Source: JAWKWH01 sp965204295 | Lineage (GTDB): Bacteria; Pseudomonadota; Alphaproteobacteria; Rhizobiales; Rhizobiaceae | Assembly: GCA_965204295.1 (NCBI GenBank) | Contig: OZ241973.1 | Location: forward strand, 372,001 to 436,000 | DNA: 64,000 nucleotides | Direction: 5' to 3' | Part shown: positions 8,732 through 17,258 of the stretch, one piece after another | How the letters are laid out: every line of letters starts with the position of its first letter | Position numbering within the stretch: the first letter of the stretch is position 1 | The notes under the pieces: model-generated | Database searches by the model: none | What the model was told of the DNA's origin: nothing | What the model saw: the letters and a program-made list of their open reading frames with translations, nothing else | Program-made: the position numbers and the translations under genes

Positions 8732-11086
8732 GTGACGGAAAACGGCGAAACCGGCGAAATGGGCGACGGCTTCGCGTCGGTGTTGCTCTACTGTCTTGCC
8801 GTTGCGATTGTCGTGGTCGGCCTCCTGAACTCGATGCCCGGAATTCCCGGCCTCGACGAAAAACTTCGACACGTTACCGGGTGGGAGTGGTTCGGTATTC
8901 GAAAGTATCCGACCGAGCGGTTCTACCCGATCGCATTTGCCGCAATGATGATGTGTGTCACTCTCAAGCACTCGGTCTGGAGGAGTTGGCGGAACCGCTC
9001 CGCATCACGGCGCCGTCTGGGATTGCTGCTCGACATCGCCCTGGTAGTGATGGCGCTCGGAATATCGCTGACCTATGTCGTCGAGATTGAATCGATCTGC
9101 CTGATTGATCAGCTGACCGGCGATCGGGAGCGCCTGATCGCGGAAGCGCTGGCCAAGGAAAAAGAGATTGCCGAACTCTACGGATTACCCGAGCCGTCAT
9201 CCGTGGAAGACCCGCAATGCGTCAACAACACCGGCGGATTTCTGGTCCTGATCGTCGGCGTCGCCGTTTTGGTGTTTCTGGCCTACAACATCAAGGTATG
9301 GGGTCTGCCCCTTGTTCTCGTGGCGCTCGGCGTGGCGCTTTACACCATCGCCACCGTTCTCGTGTGGTATTTCCATGGCGCGGACGACATCAACAAATAC
9401 CTGATGACCAAACTGGCCGGCGAACCCAGGCTGCTATCCGACGGCAGGCCCAAGGTCCACGATATCCTGGTCAACAACGCATCGGGACTGCTTGGCCGTT
9501 TTCTGGACATCATGCTGAACACCATATTCCCCTATCTGGTGCTCGGCTCGTTGTTCGGCGCTTCCGCCGGCGGGCAATCGCTGATCAAATTGGCGTTTCG
9601 CTGGACACGTCAATTACGCGGCGGCCCCGCTCACGCGGCGGTCGTCTCGTCAGCCATGTTCGGGACCGTATCCGGCGGGCCGATCGTCAATGTGCTGTCG
9701 ACCGGCGTTTTGACGATTCCCATGATGATGAAGCGCGGATTTTCAACCGTTTTTGCGGGAGGCGTCGAGGCTGCGGCCTCCTCTGGCGGCTCGATCATGC
9801 CGCCGGTGATGGGAGTCGCGGCTTTCGTTCTGGCGGCGCTGACCGTGGTGCCTTATTCGCAAGTGATCGTCGCCGCGATCATTCCGGCTCTGGCCTACTT
9901 TTTCTGTCTGTTCCTTTCGGTCATGTTTCAGGCCCGTAAGCAGAACATCGCCGCTATCGGCCGGATGACGGACGATATGCGTCTTGCCCGTCAGGATATG
10001 TTGAACCTGATGATGATCTTCGGCCCGATCCTGTTGATTCTGGCGCTTCTCCTGACCACCAAAGAGGCAATCGGGTGTGGCCCGTTAGGCGGTCTTATGG
10101 GGGCCGAGCGCGCCATCACGGATGCCGGATGCGAAGTGATCACACTGTCGTGGCTCCAGCGAGCCGTGCAGAATTCGGTTGGCGATGCGGGCAGCGCCGG
10201 ATGGTGGGCGGTCGTCGCCCTGCTGGGACTGTTGTTTCTTGATCCCCGGGTCCGGGCCAGACCGCGCAGGGTCCTGGATGCGCTCGCCCGGGCCGGAATC
10301 CTGATCTCCACCCTTTACCTGATGTTTCTGGCGGTCTCCATCATCGATTTCTGCCTGCAATTTACCGGGCTGCCGACCTTTATTTCGCTGGACGTCCTGG
10401 GTTGGCTGCAATCTCTGGACATCGGACAAGGCAGTTCGTTGATTTTCAGGCTGACCGCACTGTTTTTCACCATGCTGATTGCGATCCTGCTGGGGATGGG
10501 TATGCCGGCGGTGCCCGCCTATGTGAACGCCGCCCTGCTGATGGGGCCGGTGTTGGCGGGCCTCGGCATCTCGGTTTTCACGGCGCACATGTTCATATTC
10601 TATTTCGCCGTGGCAAGCGCGATCACGCCACCGGTGGCGCTGGCGGCGTTTGCAGCCGCGACGATCACAAAGGCGGAGCCGATGGCGACCGGTTTTTCCG
10701 CGGTTAAATCCGGCATCGTGATGTTTGTAATTCCTTTTGTTTTCGCAATATATCCGGAGATTTTGCTGATTGACGCTGCGGTGGTCGATCCCGCCGCCGG
10801 CGCAACCGGCGATACAGCCTTCCTTCCCGGCTATGACGGTGACATTGCTTGGGGCGTCCTGATGTTGGTCTTATTCCGGCTGGTATTGGCGCTCTACCTG
10901 ATTTCGAGCGCGCTATCGGTTTTCGATGCAAGACGATTGGCGGCCTGGGAGGTGCCGACCCGCCTTGGCCTGGCCGTGTTGGTTCTCTTCAAGGCGCCGA
11001 TCGTATTTGGCCCTGCCGCGGGCGTCGCGCTATGTGTGATCGGCTGGCACAGATACGCATCCCGAAGGATGACCGCAACCACGTAG
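8732..11086 (+). CDS. TRAP transporter fused permease (TAXI system, 4TM-12TM)
   Basis: The 784-residue membrane protein has many hydrophobic segments. It carries the TRAP DctM-type core (SAMFGTVSGGPIVNVLSTGV, ASSGGSIMPPVMG) and a second helical half with GMPAVPAYVNAALLMGP and AVASAITPPVALAAFAAATI. Fused small and large TRAP subunits of this length pair with TAXI binding proteins. Start is GTG 8732. It probably uses an ion gradient to import the same substrate class as the upstream binding protein. It is the last gene of the 11-kb catabolic block. Confidence 0.92.
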   Translation: MTENGETGEMGDGFASVLLYCLAVAIVVVGLLNSMPGIPGLDEKLRHVTGWEWFGIRKYPTERFYPIAFAAMMMCVTLKHSVWRSWRNRSASRRRLGLLLDIALVVMALGISLTYVVEIESICLIDQLTGDRERLIAEALAKEKEIAELYGLPEPSSVEDPQCVNNTGGFLVLIVGVAVLVFLAYNIKVWGLPLVLVALGVALYTIATVLVWYFHGADDINKYLMTKLAGEPRLLSDGRPKVHDILVNNASGLLGRFLDIMLNTIFPYLVLGSLFGASAGGQSLIKLAFRWTRQLRGGPAHAAVVSSAMFGTVSGGPIVNVLSTGVLTIPMMMKRGFSTVFAGGVEAAASSGGSIMPPVMGVAAFVLAALTVVPYSQVIVAAIIPALAYFFCLFLSVMFQARKQNIAAIGRMTDDMRLARQDMLNLMMIFGPILLILALLLTTKEAIGCGPLGGLMGAERAITDAGCEVITLSWLQRAVQNSVGDAGSAGWWAVVALLGLLFLDPRVRARPRRVLDALARAGILISTLYLMFLAVSIIDFCLQFTGLPTFISLDVLGWLQSLDIGQGSSLIFRLTALFFTMLIAILLGMGMPAVPAYVNAALLMGPVLAGLGISVFTAHMFIFYFAVASAITPPVALAAFAAATITKAEPMATGFSAVKSGIVMFVIPFVFAIYPEILLIDAAVVDPAAGATGDTAFLPGYDGDIAWGVLMLVLFRLVLALYLISSALSVFDARRLAAWEVPTRLGLAVLVLFKAPIVFGPAAGVALCVIGWHRYASRRMTATT

Positions 11087-11255
11087 CGCGAATGCCTCAT
11101 TCATCGCCTCCGCGTTTTCCGTTTACCGGGTTTGTTGCACCCGCGTGCGGTTTTGCCGAATGGTGCTGTTCCGTGATCGGGGCTGGTTTGGTGTCCGTGC
11201 GGTTTATCGCAGTGGCCTCGTTCGATCAATCGCAGCGGCATGAGCGGTTTCAGGC

Positions 11256-11360
11256 TTGCACGGCACCAAAGGCAGCGCACCGGGCGACCCGATGCGGACC
11301 GGTTTTGCGGAAAGCTTCGACGGGCGTGTGGGCGACGGGTTCTTGAGCGAGACGATGTTC
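11256..11360 (+). pseudogene. IS3-family transposase fragment (integrase core scrap)
   Basis: A stretch of about 35 codons reads APGDPMRTGFAESFDGRV, then GDGFLSETMF. This matches the conserved end of the IS3-family orfB integrase core, where the family consensus resembles PGKPMQNAFIESFNGRLRDECLNE. Both flanks lose similarity at once. It directly abuts the 5' break point of Hint copy A, suggesting that an IS3 insertion removed the front of that gene. Confidence 0.5.
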
Positions 11361-11370
11361 CGCGCCGGCG

Positions 11371-11889
11371 ATCTGGGTGGCGAGGCAGTCGGTCGCCAGC
11401 CCGCGCATTGCAAACGTTGCCGACCCGGACCTGCTGGAGCTTGCCCGCAAACCCGTGCGCATCGACGCCGGCGCCCTCGGCCCGAACCTGCCGAACAGAC
11501 CGCTGACCGTGACCGCCGATCACGCCCTGCTGTTCGGCGACATGCTGGTCAACGCCGGCGCGCTGGCGGAGGACGGAACTCCAATCCGCTTCCTGCCGCT
11601 TTCGGACATGCCGACGAAATTCGTCTGGTGGCATGTGGAGCTTGAGAACCACGAGGTCGTTCCGGTCAATGGCGGCGTTCCTGCGGAGAGCTTTATCGAT
11701 TATGTCGGCCGGTCCGGTTTCGACAATTACGATGAGTATCTCGACCTTGCCGGGGCCGACCGTCTGATTGCGGAAATGCCGTTTGCGCGCATATCGGCGC
11801 GGCGTCTGCTGCCGGCGAACGGGTTGCGGGGATTGCCTGCCATCGCGCGGCGGCCTCTCGTCGCCGCCCCCCGGAAAACCGCCGCCTGA
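11371..11889 (+). pseudogene. Hint-domain family protein, copy A (5'-truncated)
   Basis: From IWVARQSVASPR to the stop at 11889 this follows the C-terminal half of the complete Hint protein at 62099-63097, including TADHALLFGDMLVNAG, WWHVELENHEV, AESFIDYVGRSGFDNYDEY and the tail RRPLVAAPRKTAA. The N-terminal domain, the catalytic CFATGT block and any promoter are missing. A short insertion relative to the complete copy occurs at IANVADPDLLELA. A GTG at 11377 could open a 170-residue reading frame, but nothing suggests it is expressed. Confidence 0.75.
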
Positions 11890-12103
11890 CGCAAACCGCA
11901 TGGCGAACCGATCCGCGGCGTTTGCGCCCGCAGGCCCATCGCGACCGTTTCGAAGGGTGTTTGAAGACGGCGCATGGCGTCGCGGCGGGGGGCGCGCGCT
12001 TCTCTCGCGCCAGCGTCCGGGCCCGAAAAGCCCCTTGCGGTTTGGGTCGGGGCCATATGATGAGGTCAAATGATGCGTTCCCCGGATTGAAAGGAGACTT
12101 CCC
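11890..12103 (+). repeat. Hint-family intergenic promoter/leader repeat, unit 1
   Basis: This is one of four related spacers that follow Hint-family 3' ends. The shared core resembles ACCGTTTCGAAGGGTG continuing into TTTGAAGACSGGCGCATGG. It is followed by GC-rich sequence, a sigma70-like promoter and a CCCCGGATTGAAAGGAG leader. In this unit the promoter is degraded (next entry). Confidence 0.75.
12035..12061 (+). promoter_or_regulatory. Degenerate sigma70-like promoter upstream of Hint copy A'
   Basis: TTGCGG at 12035-12040 and TATGAT at 12056-12061 are separated by 15 bp. The three sister promoters have TTGACS with 16 bp. Here the A of TTGACG is deleted, which spoils the -35 box and shortens the spacer, in keeping with loss of the downstream gene. 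Confidence 0.5.
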
Positions 12104-12484
12104 ATGCCTGAGGTTGAGGTACAGACCTCTCACTACGTTCTTTTCTCTTTGTCAACGCCCATCCCCACCGGGCCGGGCGGGTCCATCTCGTGGACCGGTT
12201 CTGATGCCCAAATCATATCAGCATCAAGCAGGGTCAATTCCGGATCCGATGAACTCCTGGATGTAGGCGTCGACTGGTTCAATGCGGCCAACATCACCTA
12301 CACGGGGTACACGGTTGAATTCGGAGGCCAGACCTTCGCGAGGCGCTCGGCATCGCACCGCCCTCCTACATGCCCCGGCGCGCCGCCGCCTGACGCTCAA
12401 GGGCGCTGTCCGGCGTTTTCGCCCGCAGAGGCCCATCGCAACCTTTTTGAAAGGAGCTTGAAGACCGGCGCACGGGGCGCGTGA
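12104..12484 (+). pseudogene. Hint-family protein, copy A': N-terminal domain only (3'-truncated)
   Basis: ATG 12104 follows a good AAAGGAG site and encodes about 80 residues of a variable N-terminal domain, including GPGGSISWTGSD and YTGYTVEFGGQTFA. These correspond to GTGGAISWDFAQ and YTGRTIDFEGETYA in copy B. After the last match the frame runs into the post-stop spacer shared by the other copies, adding about 46 unrelated residues. The whole Hint domain has thus been deleted. The ORF (126 aa) is open and could make a short secreted-type fragment, but I treat it as a remnant. Confidence 0.6.
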
Positions 12485-12625
12485 CGCGGCGGATGCGCGC
12501 TCTTTTCTCGCGCCGACGTCCGGTTGTGCAAACGTCCCTTGACGGTCCGGGTCGGGGCCGTACAATGGAATCAGACGGTGCGCTCCTGGGATTGCGTTGG
12601 TGGGACTGCAAAGGGAGATTATCCT
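12361..12625 (+). repeat. Hint-family intergenic promoter/leader repeat, unit 2
   Basis: It begins with CCCTCCTACATGCCCCGGCG, almost the same as the segment at 63119 after the complete Hint gene. It continues through GCTGTCCGGCGTTTTCGCCC, the GAAGACCGGCGCA core, the promoter at 12539 and an AAGGGAG ribosome site before ATG 12626. It therefore joins the 3' side of one family member to the 5' side of the next. Confidence 0.75.
12539..12566 (+). promoter_or_regulatory. Sigma70-like promoter of Hint copy B
   Basis: TTGACG (12539-12544) and TACAAT (12561-12566) are separated by 16 bp. The spacer GTCCGGGTCGGGGCCG is shared with the other copies. The predicted transcription start is about 55 nt upstream of ATG 12626. 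Confidence 0.65.
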
Positions 12626-13354
12626 ATGGTAGCATTCACTCATTACATCACTATACCTTTTGCGACAGTAGCCCCCGGGACGGGCGGGGCCATCTCGTGG
12701 GATTTCGCTCAGGACATAGATACACCAGTCGATGTGACCGATATCGGAGGGGATGGCCTTGATGAAGGCATCGACATGTGGGGAACCTCCTCCACCTACA
12801 CAGGGCGCACGATCGATTTCGAGGGCGAGACCTACGCCATTTTTATCACTCCAGACGACGGCGTAGGCGACCCTGACAGATATGCCATCCCCTACAACAA
12901 GGCGGACGGAGACCTCGCGCCCCTGACGAGCGGGGGCATTTCGACGGGTTACACCCCCAGCGGGGCGCAGGTCTTCCACGCTCTGCTGTTCGGCAACATG
13001 CTGGTCAATGCCGGCACGCTGGCGGAAGACGGAACCCCGATCCGCTTCGTGCCGCTTTCGGAGATGCCGACGCGGTTCACCTGGTGGCATGTGGAGCTTG
13101 AGAGCCACGAGGTCGTTCTGGCCAATGGCGGCGTTCCTGCGGAAAGCTTCATCGATTATGTCGGCCGGTCCGGTTTTGACAATTACGACGAATATCTCGA
13201 CCTCGTAGGGGCCGACTGTCTGATTACGGAAATGCCGTTTGCGCGCATATCGGCGCGGCGTCTGTTGCCGCGAAACGGGTTGCGGGGATTGCCGGCCATC
13301 GCGCGACGGCCCCTCGTCGCCGCCCCCCGGAAAACCGCGCCAAGGGCCGCCTGA
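12626..13354 (+). CDS. Hint-family protein, copy B, with catalytic half of the Hint domain deleted in frame
   Basis: The 242-residue ORF starts at ATG 12626 behind AAGGGAGA. Residues 1 to about 115 form a domain related to copies C and A' (FTHYITIPF, TGGAISWDF, FEGETYAIFITPDDG, AIPYNKADGDL). The frame then jumps from QVF directly to HALLFGNMLVNAG. Compared with copy C, a 79-codon segment is missing that carries the nucleophile block NCFATGTT and the stretch through LTVTAD. The rest matches copies A and C to the end. Self-cleavage should be impossible. The precise in-frame joint and the intact promoter mean a product may still be made. Its role is unknown. Confidence 0.7.
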   Translation: MVAFTHYITIPFATVAPGTGGAISWDFAQDIDTPVDVTDIGGDGLDEGIDMWGTSSTYTGRTIDFEGETYAIFITPDDGVGDPDRYAIPYNKADGDLAPLTSGGISTGYTPSGAQVFHALLFGNMLVNAGTLAEDGTPIRFVPLSEMPTRFTWWHVELESHEVVLANGGVPAESFIDYVGRSGFDNYDEYLDLVGADCLITEMPFARISARRLLPRNGLRGLPAIARRPLVAAPRKTAPRAA

Positions 13355-13554
13355 GGCAACACGTATGGCGACGGCGCTTCGCTGCCAGCCACGAAAACCG
13401 CTAGAAGTTTTTCCTGCCGGCCTGCCAGACAGAGACACTTCGCATGTTCCGCAAAACACCGGGAAGCGTTCATTCGCGGCAGGATCACGATGCCTCGAAT
13501 AGGTGTCGGGCTGAGACAATCTTGCACACGAACGAAATCATGCAATAAGGGCCG

Positions 13555-14265
13555 ATGACCAGCGCTCCCGACCCCCGGCAATTCGCCCGCGTGACCGATT
13601 GGGTCTTCGATCTCGACAACACGCTTTATCCACACCACACTAATCTGTTTGCGCAAATCGACGTGCGCATGACGTCCTACGTCTCGGAACTGTTGCAGTT
13701 GCCGCGCGATGAGGCCCGCAGGGTGCAAAAGAACCTGTATCTTGAATATGGCACGACGATGCGCGGATTGATGGAGTTGCACAATATCGATCCGGACGAT
13801 TTTCTCGAAAAGGCCCACGATATCGACTATTCGCGGCTGATGCCCGATCCGGCGCTCGGCGAGGAGATCCGGGCGCTTCCGGGACGAAAGTTCATTTTCA
13901 CCAATGGCAGCCGCAGCCACGCCGAAAGCACGGCCAAGCAACTCGGCATCCTCGACCATTTCGACGAGATATTCGATGTCATAGCCGCCGGTCTGGTGCC
14001 GAAACCGGCCCGCGAAACCTACGACAAGTTCCTTGGCCTGCATCGCGTCGACGCGGCCAATGCCGCCATGTTCGAGGATCTGGCCCGAAACCTGACCGTT
14101 CCCAAATCGCTCGGCATGACGACGGTGCTGATCGTATCGCGCAATTTCGAGCCAACCTTCTCGGAGATATGGGAGCAGGACGGCAGGGATGGAGACGACG
14201 TCGATTTTGTCACCGACGATCTCGCCGCCTTTCTTCACACCATCAACGGGGAAACCGTCGTTTGA
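13555..14265 (+). CDS. Pyrimidine 5'-nucleotidase, HAD superfamily
   Basis: The 236-residue protein has the HAD motif I DLDNTLY near residue 17 (nucleophile Asp, then Asp), motif II FTNGS, the motif III lysine region VPKPARETYDKF and a motif IV-type acidic pair in FEDLARN. The layout matches SDT1/YjjG-like pyrimidine 5'-nucleotidases, which dephosphorylate UMP/CMP and related monophosphates in the cytoplasm. The family is frequently found near dapD in Hyphomicrobiales, as here. It faces the convergent LOG gene across a hairpin. Confidence 0.88.
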   Translation: MTSAPDPRQFARVTDWVFDLDNTLYPHHTNLFAQIDVRMTSYVSELLQLPRDEARRVQKNLYLEYGTTMRGLMELHNIDPDDFLEKAHDIDYSRLMPDPALGEEIRALPGRKFIFTNGSRSHAESTAKQLGILDHFDEIFDVIAAGLVPKPARETYDKFLGLHRVDAANAAMFEDLARNLTVPKSLGMTTVLIVSRNFEPTFSEIWEQDGRDGDDVDFVTDDLAAFLHTINGETVV

Positions 14266-14286
14266 AGCGGTCCACGCCGGTTAAGG

Positions 14287-14305
14287 CGCGAATCCCGGAT
14301 TCGCG
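14287..14305. terminator. Bidirectional stem-loop between convergent genes
   Basis: CGCGAATC and GATTCGCG form a perfect 8-bp stem around a CCG loop. It lies 21 bp after the nucleotidase stop and 6 bp beyond the stop of the convergent LOG gene. No T-run is present on either side, so efficiency as an intrinsic terminator is uncertain. Confidence 0.5.
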
Positions 14306-14311
14306 TCCCGG

Positions 14312-15151
14312 CTACAGTTCGTAGAAATCCCGAATGATTCCCCACGCCCTATCCGCCGTATCGACAAAACTGATCAGGTCCGGGTCATCCGGCGATATCG
14401 TTCCCTGCGCCGCCAGGAATTCAAGATCGATGGCGCCCTCCCAGAATGCCTTGCCGAACAGCAGCACAGGCACCCGTTCCATCCGCCCCGTCTGGATCAG
14501 GGTCAGCGTTTCGAACAGTTCATCCATCGTGCCGAACCCGCCGGGAAATACGGCGACAGCCTTGGCCCGCATGATGAAATGCATCTTGCGAATGGCGAAA
14601 TAGTGGAAGTTGAAACACAAGTCGGGCGTCACATATTCGTTTGGCGCCTGCTCGTGCGGCAGGACGATATTGAGCCCGATGGACGGTGCGCCGACATCCC
14701 GCGCGCCGCGGTTGCCCGCTTCCATTACGCCGGGTCCACCTCCCGTCACGACCACAAATTCACGATAGTAGGTTTCAGCCGAATGGGTTGAACACGCCCG
14801 GGCGAATTTTCGCGCTTCGTCGTAAAATCGCGCATTTGCGGCGAGGTTCTTCCGCTGCACGTCGTTCTTCGCCGCCCAAGCGTCTCCGCCGGGTTCCGGG
14901 ATGCGCGCGCCGCCGAACATGACGACCGTTGACCGAATACCGCGTTCGGCCAGCAGCATTTCGGGTTTGAGCAGTTCGAGTTGAAGACGCACGGGCCGGA
15001 GTTCGCGCCGGGTCATGAAGCCGTCATCGTCCCACGCAAGCCGATACTCCGGCGCCCTGGTCTGGGGCGTATCCGGCACCGCGCGCGAACGGCGCAAATC
15101 CTCGTCCGAATGGGGCAGCGGCGTCCAGCCGTCGTGTTTTTCCGGTTTCAT
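14312..15151 (-). CDS. LOG family protein (TIGR00730-type Rossmann fold)
   Basis: The 279-residue form starts at MKPEKHDGW, preceded by a GGGAAG site. A longer start at 15199 adds 16 residues. The lysine-decarboxylase-like nucleotide-binding signature is present as VVTGGGPGVMEAGNRGA and PGGFGTMDELFE (PGGxGTxxE). Members include cytokinin-activating phosphoribohydrolases that release nucleobases from nucleoside monophosphates. The roughly 70-residue N-terminal extension is typical of the larger alphaproteobacterial LOG subgroup. The precise substrate is unknown. Confidence 0.88.
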   Translation of the reverse strand: MKPEKHDGWTPLPHSDEDLRRSRAVPDTPQTRAPEYRLAWDDDGFMTRRELRPVRLQLELLKPEMLLAERGIRSTVVMFGGARIPEPGGDAWAAKNDVQRKNLAANARFYDEARKFARACSTHSAETYYREFVVVTGGGPGVMEAGNRGARDVGAPSIGLNIVLPHEQAPNEYVTPDLCFNFHYFAIRKMHFIMRAKAVAVFPGGFGTMDELFETLTLIQTGRMERVPVLLFGKAFWEGAIDLEFLAAQGTISPDDPDLISFVDTADRAWGIIRDFYEL

Positions 15152-15305
15152 CTGTCTTCCCGCCCCCGGTTGGCCCGGTCTTTGCCGTTTTGCGTACAAT
15201 TCGCCGCGATTGACCGCATATCGCGCTTCGCATAGGTTCCGCGCGATTTCATGTTCCGCACTCTATCGGCACATCCCTTAACGCCACGCAAACGGAGCTT
15301 TGGTC

Positions 15306-16160
15306 ATGTCCAGAACAGAAATTGCCGCCCTTGAAACGATTGTCGAGAGGGCATTTGAGGAATGTGACGGCATAAGCACCGAAACGAAAGGCGAAATACG
15401 CGATGCGGTCGAGGCGGCGCTCAACCTGCTTGACAGCGGTGCGGCGCGCGTCGCCGAACGCCGGGACGACGGAGCGTGGCATGTCAATCAGTGGCTGAAA
15501 AAGGCCGTGCTTCTCTCCTTCCGGCTCAATCCGATGAAAATTATCGGGAACGGCCCCGGCGAAGCGGTCTGGTGGGACAAGGTCGCTTCGAAGTTCGATG
15601 GCTGGAGCGCCAATGAATTCGAGAAGGCGGGCTTTCGCGCCGTGCCGGGCTGTGTCGTGCGCCGCTCCGCCTATGTCGCGCCCGGCACCGTGCTGATGCC
15701 CTCTTTCGTCAACCTTGGCGCCTATGTCGACACCGGCGCCATGGTCGACACATGGGCGACGGTCGGATCCTGCGCGCAGATCGGCAAGAATGTGCACCTT
15801 TCGGGAGGCGTCGGCATCGGCGGCGTATTGGAGCCGATGCAGGCCGGCCCGACAATCATTGAGGATAACTGCTTTATCGGCGCCCGCTCCGAGGTCGTCG
15901 AGGGCTGTATCGTCCGAGAGGGCGCGGTGCTGGGCATGGGCGTATTCATCGGCCAGTCCACCAGGATTGTCGACCGGGCCACGGGCGACGTGTTCCACGG
16001 CGAGGTTCCGCCCTATTCAGTGGTCGTCGCCGGTTCCATGCCGGGGGAAAATATCCCCGGAGAAAACCGGGGGCCGTCGCTTTATTGCGCGGTGATCGTC
16101 AAGCGGGTGGACGAGAAGACGAGGTCCAAGACATCCATCAACGAACTGCTCAGAGATTGA
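15306..16160 (+). CDS. dapD: 2,3,4,5-tetrahydropyridine-2,6-dicarboxylate N-succinyltransferase
   Basis: The 284-residue protein shows DapD hallmarks: AVLLSFRLNPMKII, RRSAYVAPGTVLMPSFVNLG, and a run of left-handed beta-helix hexapeptides through GAYVDTGAMVDTWATVGSCA and GGVLEPMQAGPTIIEDNCF. It transfers succinyl from succinyl-CoA in the lysine/meso-diaminopimelate pathway, which supplies peptidoglycan. ATG 15306 follows ACGGAG with good spacing. dapF lies elsewhere in the window (56.8 kb). Confidence 0.97.
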   Translation: MSRTEIAALETIVERAFEECDGISTETKGEIRDAVEAALNLLDSGAARVAERRDDGAWHVNQWLKKAVLLSFRLNPMKIIGNGPGEAVWWDKVASKFDGWSANEFEKAGFRAVPGCVVRRSAYVAPGTVLMPSFVNLGAYVDTGAMVDTWATVGSCAQIGKNVHLSGGVGIGGVLEPMQAGPTIIEDNCFIGARSEVVEGCIVREGAVLGMGVFIGQSTRIVDRATGDVFHGEVPPYSVVVAGSMPGENIPGENRGPSLYCAVIVKRVDEKTRSKTSINELLRD

Positions 16161-16174
16161 GCGGCGGACCCGGC

Positions 16175-16540
16175 ATGTCAGACCAGATGATCTGGTTGTT
16201 TTTCAGGCTTGACGGCCGCATCGGCCGCATGCCCTATTTCCTTGCCGGGCTGCTCATGGCGGTCGTCCAGGCGTTCATGATGTACCGTCTTGCGCTGGCT
16301 GCCGACACAAGCGGCGCGTCCACGTTTTGGATGTATGCGTTTTGGATCGCCGTGTTTCTTTCGCTGTGGTGCGGAGTTGTCCTCGGCGTAAAGAGGGTTC
16401 ACGACATCGGCAAGCACGGCGCATGGGCCGCGTTTTGTCTGCTGTTTCCCTTTCCGGCCTATATCGTCCTGTGCCTGTGGCCGGGAAATGAGGGCCCCAA
16501 TGCCTTTGGCCCGCGCACGAACGCCGGAGCGAGCGGCTGA
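16175..16540 (+). CDS. DUF805 small membrane protein
   Basis: This 121-residue inner-membrane protein has the DUF805 start FFRLDGRIGRMPYFLAGLL, then RVHDIGKHGAWA and the terminal LWPGNEGPNAFGP, all typical of YhaH/YhaI-like proteins. About four hydrophobic segments are visible. It starts 14 bp after dapD and is probably co-transcribed with it. Its function is unknown. Confidence 0.9.
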   Translation: MSDQMIWLFFRLDGRIGRMPYFLAGLLMAVVQAFMMYRLALAADTSGASTFWMYAFWIAVFLSLWCGVVLGVKRVHDIGKHGAWAAFCLLFPFPAYIVLCLWPGNEGPNAFGPRTNAGASG

Positions 16541-16607
16541 ACGGTGTCCTGCCGCGTCGTCAACGCCGGCCATATCGCCGAAACGTCCGGGGCGATTGGC
16601 GGTTCCT

Positions 16608-17237
16608 TCAGGCGCGCGCCGTCGCGGCGGTAACAATCGCCTCGCGCAAGTCGCCGACGCCGGAACCCGTCTCCGCGGACGTTGCCGTCACTGCCGGAAA
16701 GGCGGCCCCGCGCCGCCTTATCCGTTTCGATGTTTCCGTTTTCAGCCCCTCCAGGGCGGGTGGCCTGATTTTATCCGCCTTGGTCAGAACGATCTGATAA
16801 GATACCGCCGCCCTGTCGAGCAGGTCGAGAGCCTCGTCGTCGTTCGGCTTGATTCCGTGACGCGCATCGATCAACACGTAAACCCGTTTCAGCGTCACCC
16901 GGCCGCGCAGATAGTCGAAGACAAGCCGTGTCCACCGATCGACCTGTGCTTTCGGAGCCTTGGCGAATCCGTAGCCCGGCATATCGACAAGCGCAAGTGG
17001 CGGCGGATCGCCGGCGGAACCGGAATAACCGTCCGGCACAAAGTAATTCAGTTCTTGTGTCCGGCCGGGCGTATTGGACGTGCGGGCCAATCCCTTCCGG
17101 CCCACGACCGCGTTGATCAGCGAGGATTTTCCGACATTCGACCGGCCCGCGAAGGCGATCTCCGGCGGCCCTTCGGGCGGCAGAAACTTCATCGCAGGCA
17201 CGCCGCGGACAAATATCCAGTTGCGGGGAAACCTCAT
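16608..17237 (-). CDS. engB: Ribosome-biogenesis GTPase EngB/YsxC/YihA
   Basis: The 209-residue GTPase has G1 GRSNVGKSS, G2 with TPGRTQ, G3 DMPGYGFA and G4 TKAD, as in the YihA/YsxC group required for late assembly of the large ribosomal subunit. It is the last gene of the minus-strand rpmH-rnpA-yidC-engB cluster and lies 21 bp beyond yidC. Start at ATG 17237 fits family length. Confidence 0.95.
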   Translation of the reverse strand: MRFPRNWIFVRGVPAMKFLPPEGPPEIAFAGRSNVGKSSLINAVVGRKGLARTSNTPGRTQELNYFVPDGYSGSAGDPPPLALVDMPGYGFAKAPKAQVDRWTRLVFDYLRGRVTLKRVYVLIDARHGIKPNDDEALDLLDRAAVSYQIVLTKADKIRPPALEGLKTETSKRIRRRGAAFPAVTATSAETGSGVGDLREAIVTAATARA

Positions 17238-17258
17238 GACATCGACCGCCGGGCGTGG

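Noticed and set aside
10849..11346. Plus-strand ORF running from the TRAP permease end into the IS3 scrap
   Set aside because: The first part is out of frame with the permease and the rest has no motif; only the 35-codon integrase piece in a different frame is recognisable.
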